From: an uncultured Clostridium sp.
GTDB lineage: Bacteria > Bacillota_I > Bacilli_A > RF39 > UBA660
DNA length: 64,000 bases
NCBI GenBank assembly: GCA_902493795.1
Contig: CABUQZ010000002.1
Span: 1 to 64,000 of the forward strand
Direction of reading: 5' to 3'
This document shows, piece by piece, positions 14,565-23,046 of the stretch; within the stretch, counting starts at the first letter, position 1, and each line of letters starts with the position of its first letter. The notes below the pieces were generated by a model. It was not told the origin of the DNA, searched no databases, and saw nothing but the letters and a program-made list of their open reading frames with translations. The translations under genes and the position numbers were made by a program.

Positions 14565-16217
14565 ATGATAGGAAGCATTGAAATTAAAATTATGGGGGAA
14601 ACAAAAAAGGTTTCTACAGGTATTACTTACTATGACTTAGCAAAAGATTATCAGGATAGATATACTAATCCTATATTACTTGTAAAAGTTGGTAATACTT
14701 ATAAGGAACTTAATGAATATGTTTCTTCTGGAGATGAAATTGAATTTATTGATTTAAAAGATTCGACAGGTAATAAAGTATATGTTAATTCATTAATACT
14801 TCTTTTATCTTATGCAACTTCTCGTTTGTTTGGGTATAATTCTAAAATATCAGTTAAATTCTCTATAGATAAAGGAATTTACATTGTTACTAATTTTGAG
14901 TTGACTGATAAAAAGTTATCTATGATTAAAGATAAGATGAAAGAAATTGTTGAAAACAATTTGAAGATTACTAGATGTAGAGTATTAAAAGATGAAGCTG
15001 TTGAATATTTTAGATTACAAAAAGAACATTCTAAAGTAAATTTATTAAACTATAATACTAATTCACATATTACTTTGTATAAGCTTGGAAATGTTTATGA
15101 CTTTTTCTTTAGTTTAATGCCTGTAGAAACTGGTGTTTTAAAGGAATTTGATTTACATTATTTAAATAATAGGGGATTTGTATTATTATTCCCAACAATT
15201 TATACAGAGGGAATTAAGCCTTATGAGCACCATCCTAAGTTATTCGAAGTATTTAACGAATACAATAAATGGGCTGATATAATGGGAATAGGTAATGTTC
15301 CAGATTTAAATAAAGTAGTATCTAGTGGTAGAGCTGATGATATTATTAGAATTGATGAAACATTACAAAGTAATAGACTTCTTAATATTGCTCGTGAAAT
15401 AGTTAGTAGAAAGAAAGATGTTAAGGTTATTTTAATTGCAGGACCTTCTAGTTCTGGAAAGACTACAAGTTGTAGAAAACTTTCAATGTACTTAAGAAGT
15501 TTTGGACTAGAACCTCGTGAAATATCTATGGATAATTATTTTATAGATAGAGAAAAGACTCCTAAAGATGAAAATGGTGAATATGATTTTGAATGTTTAG
15601 AAGCTTTAGATATTAAGGCATTTGATAGTGATGTAAAAGCATTATTAAGTGGTAAGGGAGTAAAACTTCCAACATATAATTTCATAACAGGGTTAAGAGA
15701 ACCTGGAACAGAAGATACATATTTAGGAGAAAATGAGGTATTAATAATTGAAGGAATACATGCATTAAATGACAATATCTTAACTTCAATAGAAAGAAAG
15801 AATAAATTTAAGATTTATTTATCTCCTCTTACAATATTGACAATTGATATTCATAATAGAATATCTACAACAGATAACAGATTACTAAGAAGAATTGTAA
15901 GGGATAACAGAACTAGAGGACACGATGTTGAAAAAACATTAAATATATGGAAAAAAGTTCGTCTTGGAGAGGAAAGACATATCTTCCCTAATCAAGATGC
16001 AGCTGATGTTGTATTTAATACAGCATTGATATATGAAATTGGGGTACTAAAGACATATGTTGAACCACTTTTGTATTCAGTACCATCAACTAGTCCATGT
16101 TATAAAGATGCAATTAGATTAATAGATATGTTAAAAACATTTTTACCAATACCATCAGATGCAATACCTGATGACTCTTTGTTAAGAGAATTTATTGGTG
16201 GAAGTTGTTTTAAATAA
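14565..16217 (+). CDS. Nucleoside (uridine-type) kinase with TGS/ThrRS-like N-terminal domains
   Basis: The 550-residue protein has a ubiquitin-like TGS domain (residues 1-65). A region resembling the editing/second domain of threonyl-tRNA synthetase follows (about 70-270), and then a phosphoribulokinase/uridine-kinase P-loop domain. Walker A is VILIAGPSSSGKTTSC (about 288-303), followed by MDNYFIDREKTP, the base-binding YNFITG and IIEGIHALN. This architecture is a known family in Clostridia and related groups, annotated as nucleoside kinase or uridine kinase. The expected reaction is phosphorylation of a nucleoside (uridine/cytidine) by NTP, but the TGS part suggests an additional RNA or regulatory role. 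The ribosome site is AGGGGAA. It is followed after 26 bases by gapA. Confidence 0.85.
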   Translation: MIGSIEIKIMGETKKVSTGITYYDLAKDYQDRYTNPILLVKVGNTYKELNEYVSSGDEIEFIDLKDSTGNKVYVNSLILLLSYATSRLFGYNSKISVKFSIDKGIYIVTNFELTDKKLSMIKDKMKEIVENNLKITRCRVLKDEAVEYFRLQKEHSKVNLLNYNTNSHITLYKLGNVYDFFFSLMPVETGVLKEFDLHYLNNRGFVLLFPTIYTEGIKPYEHHPKLFEVFNEYNKWADIMGIGNVPDLNKVVSSGRADDIIRIDETLQSNRLLNIAREIVSRKKDVKVILIAGPSSSGKTTSCRKLSMYLRSFGLEPREISMDNYFIDREKTPKDENGEYDFECLEALDIKAFDSDVKALLSGKGVKLPTYNFITGLREPGTEDTYLGENEVLIIEGIHALNDNILTSIERKNKFKIYLSPLTILTIDIHNRISTTDNRLLRRIVRDNRTRGHDVEKTLNIWKKVRLGEERHIFPNQDAADVVFNTALIYEIGVLKTYVEPLLYSVPSTSPCYKDAIRLIDMLKTFLPIPSDAIPDDSLLREFIGGSCFK

Positions 16218-16243
16218 ATAGTAAAAAAAGGAAGGATGATAAA

Positions 16244-17248
16244 ATGGTAAAAGTAGCAATTAATGGATTTGGAAGAATAGGAAGACTTGTATTTAGATTA
16301 ATGGATAATGATCCAGAGTTAGAAGTTGTAGCAATTAATGATTTAACTGATGCAGAACAACTTGCATATTTATTAAAATATGATACTAGTCATGGAAATT
16401 ACAAATTAGATGAAGTAGGATTTAATGGAGATAAATTAGTAGTATCAGGAAAAGAAATTCCTGTATATGCTGAGACTGATCCATCTTTACTTCCATGGGG
16501 AAGTTTAGGAGTTGATGTTGTATTTGAGTGTACTGGTAAATTTACTAGTTTAGAAAAAGCTAGTGCTCATATTACAGCTGGAGCTAAGAAAGTAATTATT
16601 TCTGCACCTGCAAAAGGAGATTTAAAGACAATCGTATACAATGTTAACCATGACACATTAGATGGAAGTGAAACTGTTATTTCAGCAGCAAGTTGTACAA
16701 CAAACTGCTTAGCACCAGTATTAAATGTAATTGAAAAAGAATTTGGCGTAGTAAAAGGATATATGACAACAGTTCATGCTTACACTAATGACCAAGCAAC
16801 ACTTGATATTGCTCATAAAAAAGGAATTAAAGCAAGACGTGGAAGAGCTTGTGGAGCAAATATAGTTCCAACTTCTACAGGGGCTGCAAGTGCAATTGGA
16901 AAAGTTATTCCAGTATTAGAAGGAAAATTAGATGGAATGGCAATGCGTGTTCCAGTAACTACTGGTTCTGTTGTTGATTTAACTCTTGAATTAAAGAGAA
17001 ATGTTTCTGTTGAAGACATAAATGAAGCATTCAGAAACAACCAAAATGAATCAATTAAGTTTACTATGGATCCAATTGTATCTAGTGACGTTATTGGAAG
17101 TCATTATGGAGCAGTTGTAGATGGACTTTCTACTAGTGTTCTTGAATCAGATGGAAAACAACTTGTTAAAGTAGTAGCTTGGTACGACAATGAAATGAGT
17201 TATTCTTCTCAAATGGTTAGAACTGCTAAATATTTGATGAATAAGTAA
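16244..17248 (+). CDS. gapA: Glyceraldehyde-3-phosphate dehydrogenase
   Basis: GapA oxidises glyceraldehyde-3-phosphate to 1,3-bisphosphoglycerate with NAD and phosphate in glycolysis. The 334-residue protein has the Rossmann motif INGFGRIGRLVFR, an Asp33 after the second strand (AINDLTD) consistent with NAD preference, the catalytic Cys151 in SAASCTTNCLAP and His178 in TTVHAYTNDQ. The C-terminal WYDNEMSYSSQMV is complete. The ribosome site GGAAGGATGA precedes the ATG. It is the first glycolytic gene of the cluster and ends at a strong terminator, so pgk is transcribed separately. Confidence 0.97.
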   Translation: MVKVAINGFGRIGRLVFRLMDNDPELEVVAINDLTDAEQLAYLLKYDTSHGNYKLDEVGFNGDKLVVSGKEIPVYAETDPSLLPWGSLGVDVVFECTGKFTSLEKASAHITAGAKKVIISAPAKGDLKTIVYNVNHDTLDGSETVISAASCTTNCLAPVLNVIEKEFGVVKGYMTTVHAYTNDQATLDIAHKKGIKARRGRACGANIVPTSTGAASAIGKVIPVLEGKLDGMAMRVPVTTGSVVDLTLELKRNVSVEDINEAFRNNQNESIKFTMDPIVSSDVIGSHYGAVVDGLSTSVLESDGKQLVKVVAWYDNEMSYSSQMVRTAKYLMNK

Positions 17249-17250
17249 TA

Positions 17251-17284
17251 AAAAAATACCGAAACTTAATTCGGTATTTTTTGT
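17251..17284 (+). terminator. Rho-independent terminator of gapA
   Basis: A 13-bp perfect stem, AAAAAATACCGAA (17251-17263) with TTCGGTATTTTTT (17270-17282), with an ACTTAA loop. A decayed copy of this hairpin sits at 18374, at the matching place behind the tandem paralogue. Confidence 0.9.
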
Positions 17285-17296
17285 GCTTTAATTTAA

Positions 17297-18208
17297 TTAT
17301 TTTATATCAACGTATCCCATACTATCTAAATGATATTCTCCATTTTTATCTTTTTTTAGAATATACCTAAATGTTGATAAATCATCTTCGTAGTCCCATA
17401 TGCTTTTTCCATTTAGATCTTTTGCTTTGTCTTTGTTATTTTCGAGAAATTCTCTTTCTTTCATACCATTCATATTTAAATCTATCATATTTGAAAAGTA
17501 TTTTGTTTTTAAATTTGTTGTTACTCCTACTTTTTCATATAAATAAATACAGTCTTTATCTTTTTCCGCTTTTATTAATTTAGTTTCTGTCGTTGAGTAT
17601 ACTACAGGAATTCCATCAAATACAAATGAGTAAGTATCCTTTTCTTTATTGTAGCTAATAACAGAAGCTACGATTCTCTTTCTGAATAACTCAAAATTAT
17701 CTATAGTATATTCATCTCCAAATAGTGTATATAGTACTTTTTTTAGTTCATTTTTCTTTATTTCAATGTGTTTAGAGTAATGATCATCTTTGCTATATTC
17801 AATATATTCAAAATTGTATCTTTCGTTTTGTATAAAGTGCACTAAACTCCTAGTAAAAAAACTTTTATTGTCAATATCTTTTACATTCATTTCTTTTTTT
17901 GTGTAAATATCTGATTCTATATAACCGTTAAATGGATTGCTTTTTGTTACACTTTCTATTTTTATTTCCATTCTGGCAATTTCATATAACTTTTTAACTT
18001 CTTCGCTATTGATATCTAATTCTACAACTTTTTCTTCAGGTATTTTGTCATTCTTATTTTCTACTTCATTATTATCATTATTATTGTTATCATTACTGTT
18101 ATCATTACTTTTGTTACTAATCATATAAATTCCTAGAGATATTAATGCTAAAGCTAAAATTATTATTATTAAAGATAATTTTTTTTTGTTGCTAGTTAAA
18201 TTTTTCAT
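17297..18208 (-). CDS. Membrane-anchored protein of unknown function, tandem paralogue A
   Basis: The 303-residue protein starts with a basic tail and one membrane segment (LSLIIIILALALISLGIYMI, about 11-30). An Asn/Asp-rich linker (about 31-50) leads to a predicted extracellular domain. No family was recognised. It is clearly paralogous to the 18418-19431 product throughout: shared stretches include ERYNFEYIEYSKDDHY, IEIKKNELKKVLYTLFGD and the C-terminal KDKAKDLNGKSIWDYED and KKDKNGEYHLDSMGYVDIK. Both genes face against gapA and pgk. TTGACA and TATAAT elements lie upstream on the minus strand. Confidence 0.8.
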   Translation of the reverse strand: MKNLTSNKKKLSLIIIILALALISLGIYMISNKSNDNSNDNNNNDNNEVENKNDKIPEEKVVELDINSEEVKKLYEIARMEIKIESVTKSNPFNGYIESDIYTKKEMNVKDIDNKSFFTRSLVHFIQNERYNFEYIEYSKDDHYSKHIEIKKNELKKVLYTLFGDEYTIDNFELFRKRIVASVISYNKEKDTYSFVFDGIPVVYSTTETKLIKAEKDKDCIYLYEKVGVTTNLKTKYFSNMIDLNMNGMKEREFLENNKDKAKDLNGKSIWDYEDDLSTFRYILKKDKNGEYHLDSMGYVDIK

Positions 18209-18242
18209 TTTTTACTCCTTTATTCTTTTTTATGTTTTTATT

Positions 18243-18268
18243 ATTATAGTTTTTTTATTTGTTGTCAA
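18243..18268 (-). promoter_or_regulatory. Possible promoter of paralogue A
   Basis: On the minus strand TTGACA (18263-18268) precedes TATAAT (18243-18248), but the spacer is only 14 bases. A shifted AATAAT three bases on would give 17. Paralogue B carries the same TTGACA at the equivalent place. Confidence 0.4.
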
Positions 18269-18373
18269 TCTATTATTTATTTAGTTCTTAATATTATTAA
18301 ATATTAATTTGTCATTCTAAATAATTCAGTTATATTAATATTTTTAGATTATATAAAGTAAAAAGAATATAAT

Positions 18374-18406
18374 AAAAAATACCAAGTTTAAATTTGATAT
18401 TTTATT
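18374..18406. terminator. Decayed copy of the gapA terminator behind paralogue B
   Basis: The segment starting AAAAAATACCAAG has the same layout as the gapA terminator, including the following T/A-rich stretch and the paralogue stop codon. The stem is weakened (AAATACCAA against TTGATATTT). It marks the extent of the duplicated unit. Confidence 0.45.
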
Positions 18407-18417
18407 ATTTTATTTAA

Positions 18418-19431
18418 TTATTTTATTTCTACATATCCCATACTATCTAAATGATATTCTCCATTTTTATCTTTTTTTAGGACGTATCTATATGTTGATA
18501 AATTATCTTCATATTCCCAAATACTTTTTCCATTTAAATCTTTTGCTTTATCTTTGTTTTTTTCTAGAAAACTTTTTTCATTTGAACAGTTTTTATCAAG
18601 ACCAATCATATTAGTAAAATATTTGATTTTAGATGGTGTAGTAAGTCCAACTTTTTCAAAAAGATAGATATAATCTTTATCTTTTTCTATCTTTATTAAT
18701 TTTGTTTCTATTGTTAAGTAATCAGTTGAAATTCCAGCTTTTACAAGTGTGTAAGTATCTTTTTCTTTGTTATAATTGATAACTTCTTTTACGATTCTAC
18801 GTGAGTATAACTCAAAATCTTCTATTGTAAAATTATCACCAAATAATTTATATAAAACTTTTTCAAGTTCGCTTTTCTTTATTTCGATGTGCTGTTTATA
18901 TTGGTTATCTTTTTCATATTCAATATATTCAAAATTGTATCTTTCATTTTTTATAAATTCTATTATTTTATGTACAAAGAAAACGGTACTAGTTAAATCT
19001 TTCGGTTTCATTTTTTCATTTTTTGAGTAAATATAGGTTTCTAATTTAGCATTATACTGCTTACTATTTGTAGTATTCTCCATTTTTCCTTCTATTTTGG
19101 CTATTTCATATAGTTTTTTTGCTTCTTCATTTTTTATATCTAATTCTTCATTTTTATCATCAACTGGTTTTTTATCATCATTTTTATCAATTTCATTGTT
19201 GTTGTCATTGTTGTCATTGTTATCATTGTTATCATTTTTATTATTATTGCTTTCGTTATTATTATTGTTATTTTCGTGATTATTTTCATTATTGTTACTA
19301 CTATTATTGTTGTTTTCATTGTTATTGTTATTTTGGTTAAAAGTTGAATAAATTCCTATAGATGTTAGTACTAAACCTATAAGTATTATTACTATGGTTA
19401 TCTTTTTTTTATTACTATTTAAATATCGCAT
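18418..19431 (-). CDS. Membrane-anchored protein of unknown function, tandem paralogue B
   Basis: The 337-residue protein has the same plan as paralogue A: a basic N-terminus, one membrane segment (KITIVIILIGLVLTSIGIYST), a long low-complexity linker of Asn, Asp, Glu and Lys (about residues 32-95), and then a conserved extracellular domain. The linker is about three times longer than in paralogue A and is encoded by runs of AAT/AAC/GAT triplets. The C-terminal end (KNGEYHLDSMGYVEIK) is nearly identical between the two. Function is unknown. The membrane anchor and linker suggest a domain held away from the membrane, exposed to the wall. Confidence 0.8.
   Translation of the reverse strand: MRYLNSNKKKITIVIILIGLVLTSIGIYSTFNQNNNNNENNNNSSNNNENNHENNNNNNESNNNKNDNNDNNDNNDNNNEIDKNDDKKPVDDKNEELDIKNEEAKKLYEIAKIEGKMENTTNSKQYNAKLETYIYSKNEKMKPKDLTSTVFFVHKIIEFIKNERYNFEYIEYEKDNQYKQHIEIKKSELEKVLYKLFGDNFTIEDFELYSRRIVKEVINYNKEKDTYTLVKAGISTDYLTIETKLIKIEKDKDYIYLFEKVGLTTPSKIKYFTNMIGLDKNCSNEKSFLEKNKDKAKDLNGKSIWEYEDNLSTYRYVLKKDKNGEYHLDSMGYVEIK
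19180..19335. repeat. Triplet-rich low-complexity tract encoding an Asn/Asp linker
   Basis: Read on the plus strand the tract is made of ATT, GTT, GTC and ATC-type triplets, including tandem short units such as TTGTCATTG and TTATCATTG. It lies wholly within paralogue B and encodes mostly Asn and Asp. Such tracts change length by replication slippage. Confidence 0.7.
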
Positions 19432-19459
19432 TTGAACTCCTTTATTATCTTCTGTTTTT

Positions 19460-19488
19460 AGTATCTATCAATTTTTTTTCATTGTCAA
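19460..19488 (-). promoter_or_regulatory. Promoter of paralogue B, TTGACA-17-GATACT
   Basis: On the minus strand a perfect TTGACA (19483-19488) is followed after exactly 17 bases by GATACT (19460-19465). The ribosome site AAAGGAG and the ATG at 19431 come next. Confidence 0.6.
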
Positions 19489-19551
19489 TGTGTTTTTCTT
19501 TTTATTGAATTTTGTTATTGTTTCTATTTACTTTTATTTTCTTTAGATATT

Positions 19552-19560
19552 TGTTATAAT
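19552..19560 (+). promoter_or_regulatory. Extended -10 promoter of pgk, TGTTATAAT
   Basis: TGT joined to a perfect TATAAT lies 30 bases before the pgk ATG, with AAGGAGA as ribosome site at 19573. This indicates that pgk-tpiA has its own promoter, independent of gapA. Confidence 0.65.
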
Positions 19561-19589
19561 TATGTTTATATAAGGAGATAATATAATAT

Positions 19590-20768
19590 ATGAAGAAAAC
19601 GATAAGAGATTATGATTTAAATAATAAAAAAGTAATTATTAGATGTGATTTTAACGTTCCAATAAAAGATGGTGTTATTACTGATGACAATAGAATAGTA
19701 CAAAGTTTAACTACTATTAAGTATGCACTTGATAATAACGCTAAGTTAATTCTTATGTCTCACTTAGGAAGAATTAAAGAAGAGGCTGATAAAACTAAAA
19801 ATAGTTTAGGGTTAGTTGCTAAAAGACTTTCAGAACTTCTAGGTAAAGAAGTTAAGTTTTGTCCTGTAACAGAGGGAAAAGAATTAGAAGATATGGTTAA
19901 TTCTTTAAATGCTGGGGATGTAATGTTGATGGAAAACACTAGATTTCAAGATGTTCCTGGTAAAAGAGAAAGTGGAAATGATCCAGAACTTGGTAAATAC
20001 TGGGCTTCTTTAGGAGAATTATTTATTAATGATGCATTTGGTACTGCTCATAGAAGTCATGCTTCTAATGTTGGTATTTCTAGTTATTTACCTAGTGGAT
20101 TAGGATTCTTAGTAGAAAAAGAAGTTAATGCTCTTTCAACTTTGGTAAATCCAGAACATTCATTTGTTGTAGTTTTAGGAGGAAGTAAAGTATCTGATAA
20201 GATTGGAGTAATTAAAAATCTTGTTACAAAAGCTGATAAAATTTTAATTGGTGGAGGAATGGCTTATACTTTCTTAAAAGCTAAAGGAGTTAATGTTGGT
20301 AAATCTATAGTAGACGAAGAAAATATTGAATTTTGTAAAGAAATGCTTTCTAAATACCCTGATAAATTAGTTTTACCTATTGATAACGTTGTATCAACTG
20401 AATTTAGTAATGATACTCCAAATAGATCAGTTAAAGTAGAAGAAATAATGGAAAATGAAATGGGTCTTGATATTGGTCCACTTACAATTGAGTTGTTTAC
20501 AGAAGTATTAGATACTGCTAAAGTTGTATTTTGGAATGGACCTTTAGGAGTTTATGAATTTTCTAAGTACACAGTAGGAACTAAAAGAGTACTTGAAAAG
20601 CTTACAACATTAAATGCTACAACTGTTCTTGGTGGAGGAGACATTGTTGCTGCTGCTAGTACACTTGGATATAAAGACAAAGTTACACATGCATCTACTG
20701 GTGGAGGAGTAACACTTGAATTCATGGAAGGAAAAGAATTACCTGGTGTAGCTTCTATTTCTGAATAA
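19590..20768 (+). CDS. pgk: Phosphoglycerate kinase
   Basis: Pgk transfers the acyl phosphate of 1,3-bisphosphoglycerate to ADP. The 392-residue protein has the N-terminal signature KVIIRCDFNVPIKDG, the substrate-binding Arg/His stretches (MSHLGRIKEE, FGTAHRSHASNVG), the hinge FVVVLGGSKVSDKIGVI and the nucleotide loop VLGGGDIVAAA with STGGGVTLEFMEG. The length is standard. It starts the pgk - flippase-like - glycosyltransferase - tpiA operon; its TAA shares one base with the ATG of the next gene. Confidence 0.97.
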   Translation: MKKTIRDYDLNNKKVIIRCDFNVPIKDGVITDDNRIVQSLTTIKYALDNNAKLILMSHLGRIKEEADKTKNSLGLVAKRLSELLGKEVKFCPVTEGKELEDMVNSLNAGDVMLMENTRFQDVPGKRESGNDPELGKYWASLGELFINDAFGTAHRSHASNVGISSYLPSGLGFLVEKEVNALSTLVNPEHSFVVVLGGSKVSDKIGVIKNLVTKADKILIGGGMAYTFLKAKGVNVGKSIVDEENIEFCKEMLSKYPDKLVLPIDNVVSTEFSNDTPNRSVKVEEIMENEMGLDIGPLTIELFTEVLDTAKVVFWNGPLGVYEFSKYTVGTKRVLEKLTTLNATTVLGGGDIVAAASTLGYKDKVTHASTGGGVTLEFMEGKELPGVASISE

Positions 20769-21775
20769 TGAAAAACACTAAAAGAAATACAATATTTGTA
20801 CTTTTAATAGCAATTATAGTTATTTATTTTATAGTTAAAGATGATTTTCAATCTATTGTAAATAACTTGATCCTTGCAAACAAGTGGCTAATTATTTTAA
20901 GTGTTATTTTTATATTTTTGTATTGGTTATTTAGAGCTATATCGCTTTATTTAATTGCAAGAGAATACAAGAAGAAAATTAAGTTTAGAGTAATTTTACA
21001 ACAGACACTTATCACACAGTTTTTTAATGGTATTACACCATTTGCAACAGGTGGAGAGCCAATGCAGGTTTATATGCTTACAAAAAGTGGAATTAAAGTT
21101 GCTAATGCTACAAACATAATAGTTCAAGAATTTATTATGTATCAAATTGCGTTAGTAGTTATTGGGTTTGTGGCACTATTTTTAAACTTTAGATATAATA
21201 TATGTACACTTTCTCCAATATTAGGTAACTTGATTTTAATTGGATTTATCATAAATATATCTATTGGACTAGTGTTATTGTTTGTAAGTTTTTCCAAGAG
21301 ATTTAGTAGAGCTATTGTGAATTTGGCTTTAAAACTTTGTATTAAGTTAAGAATAGTTAAAAATGTTGAGAAAGCAAAAAAATCGTGGAATGAAAAGGTT
21401 GAAGAATACAATGAAAGTGGAACAATGTTAAAAGAAAATAAAGTGTTATTTTGTGAATGTGTACTATTAAATATATTTTCTTTGGCACTATTTTATTTGA
21501 TACCATATTTTGTATTCTTAAGTTTGGGATATCATAATATTGGACTTATGCAAGTATTCGTATCATCAGCTTTTATCTTGATTGTTGGTAATTTCGTTCC
21601 AATGCCTGGTGGTACTGGAGGAATAGAATTTGCTTTTTCTAAGTTCTTTGAACTTATGATTCCTAGTGTAGCGTTAAAATCTGCCTTACTTATTTGGCGA
21701 GTTATAACATATTATTTAGGTATAATTGTTGGTGGAATTAGTTTGGGATTCTTTAAAGGAGATGATAAAAGTTGA
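20768..21775 (+). CDS. Flippase-like integral membrane protein (YbhN/UPF0104, LPG synthase TM family)
   Basis: The 335-residue protein has about eight membrane helices and belongs to the family of the integral membrane half of lysylphosphatidylglycerol synthase/flippase (YbhN-like). Family features seen are FNGITPFATGGEPMQVYML near residue 80 and the C-terminal NFVPMPGGTGGIEFAF. It has no aminoacyl-transferase domain, so a lipid flipping or transfer role is likely rather than Lys-lipid synthesis. Coupling to the following glycosyltransferase suggests the two make and translocate a glycolipid (inference). Its ATG overlaps the pgk stop, and its TGA overlaps the TTG start of the next gene. Confidence 0.85.
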   Translation: MKNTKRNTIFVLLIAIIVIYFIVKDDFQSIVNNLILANKWLIILSVIFIFLYWLFRAISLYLIAREYKKKIKFRVILQQTLITQFFNGITPFATGGEPMQVYMLTKSGIKVANATNIIVQEFIMYQIALVVIGFVALFLNFRYNICTLSPILGNLILIGFIINISIGLVLLFVSFSKRFSRAIVNLALKLCIKLRIVKNVEKAKKSWNEKVEEYNESGTMLKENKVLFCECVLLNIFSLALFYLIPYFVFLSLGYHNIGLMQVFVSSAFILIVGNFVPMPGGTGGIEFAFSKFFELMIPSVALKSALLIWRVITYYLGIIVGGISLGFFKGDDKS

Positions 21776-23046
21776 GAATAGGTTTATTTACCGATACATA
21801 TCCTCCATTTATAAATGGAGTATCAACAAGTGTGTATATGCTTAAAAAAGCATTAGAAAAAAAGGGGCATCAAGTTTTTGTTGTAACATTAAATAATGAA
21901 AGCTTTCACTATAAATTTGATGAAGATGACACAGTAATAAGAATACCTGGACTTCCAATTGGAATATATGATTATCGTGTAACAACTGTATATCCATTAA
22001 GAGCAATGAATATAATTAGAAAATGGAAACTAGATGTAATACACTCTCATACAGAGTTTAGTGTTGGAACATTTGCAAGGTTTGTATCAAGACAATATAA
22101 TATTCCTCTTGTACATACATATCATACTTTATATGAAGATTATGTTTACTATATAACTAAAGGTTACTTTGATAAACCTAGTAAGAAGATAGTAGAATAT
22201 TTAACTAAGTTTTATTGTGATGGTACTGCAAATGAGTTAATTGTACCTACTAAAAAGATTTATGATTTATTTAGAGAAAAATATAATGTTGATAAAAATA
22301 TTTATGTTATTCCAACCGGAATTGAAATAGAAAGATTTTATACAGAAAATATAAAAGCAAAAGACGTTGAGGCAGTTAGAAAGAAGATAGGTGTTTCAAA
22401 AGATTCATTTAATATTGTTTTTGTAGGAAGACTTGCAAAAGAAAAAAATGTTGATTTATTACTTCAAGGACAGAAAGATATAATTGCTAAAAATAAAAAT
22501 GTTAATCTTATTATTATTGGTGATGGACCAGATATGGAAGAGTATAAGGAAACAGCAAAGAAGTATGGAATTGATAGTAATACTTATTTTGCTGGAAAGG
22601 TTCCTTGGGAAGAGATACCAAAGTATTATCATGTAGCAGATGTTTTCGCAACCGCTTCTACTAGTGAAACTCAAGGTCTTACAGTTATTGAAGCAATGGC
22701 AGCTTCTGTTGCACCTATATGTATTGACGATGAAAGTTTTAGAAATACAGTTGTAGATAACTTAAATGGAAGAATCTTTAAAGATGAACAAGAATATGTC
22801 GATATTATTTTAAATCTTGCAAAAAATGAAAAAGAACTTGCTAGCTTACAAAAACAGGCAAGATTAAATGCTGAGATTCATAGTTCTAAATACTATGGTG
22901 AAAGAGTAGCAGATGTTTATAAACATGCTATAGAACACAAAAAGTATGATAATTATGGAGTAATTGGTAAATTATATGGAAAAATTAAAAATAAGGAGGT
23001 AAAAAATGAAACTAGTCGTAGGAAACCAAAAAATGTATCTAAATAG
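21772..23046 (+). CDS. GT4-family glycosyltransferase (probable diacylglycerol glucosyltransferase)
   Basis: The 424-residue GT-B enzyme resembles the 1,2-diacylglycerol 3-glucosyltransferases of Gram-positive bacteria and Mollicutes. The N-terminus RIGLFTDTYPPFINGVSTSV, the VIHSHTEFSVG segment, the HTYHTLYEDYVYY acceptor region and the C-terminal donor motif SETQGLTVIEAMAASV (the E-x7-E type) are present. It would transfer glucose from UDP-glucose to a lipid at the inner membrane face. The start is TTG at 21772 behind AAAGGAGATGAT. The last 41 bases overlap tpiA, giving a basic tail (EVKNETSRRKPKNVSK) that may bind anionic lipid or be a by-product of the overlap. Confidence 0.88.
   Translation: MRIGLFTDTYPPFINGVSTSVYMLKKALEKKGHQVFVVTLNNESFHYKFDEDDTVIRIPGLPIGIYDYRVTTVYPLRAMNIIRKWKLDVIHSHTEFSVGTFARFVSRQYNIPLVHTYHTLYEDYVYYITKGYFDKPSKKIVEYLTKFYCDGTANELIVPTKKIYDLFREKYNVDKNIYVIPTGIEIERFYTENIKAKDVEAVRKKIGVSKDSFNIVFVGRLAKEKNVDLLLQGQKDIIAKNKNVNLIIIGDGPDMEEYKETAKKYGIDSNTYFAGKVPWEEIPKYYHVADVFATASTSETQGLTVIEAMAASVAPICIDDESFRNTVVDNLNGRIFKDEQEYVDIILNLAKNEKELASLQKQARLNAEIHSSKYYGERVADVYKHAIEHKKYDNYGVIGKLYGKIKNKEVKNETSRRKPKNVSK

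Noticed and set aside
17937..18128. Plus-strand frame opposite paralogue A
   Set aside because: It reflects antisense of the membrane anchor and Asn linker and gives a Leu/Ser-only product.
18776..19340. Several plus-strand frames opposite paralogue B
   Set aside because: They are Ser/Leu or Tyr/His-rich low-complexity translations of the Asn/Asp triplet tract and lack ribosome sites.
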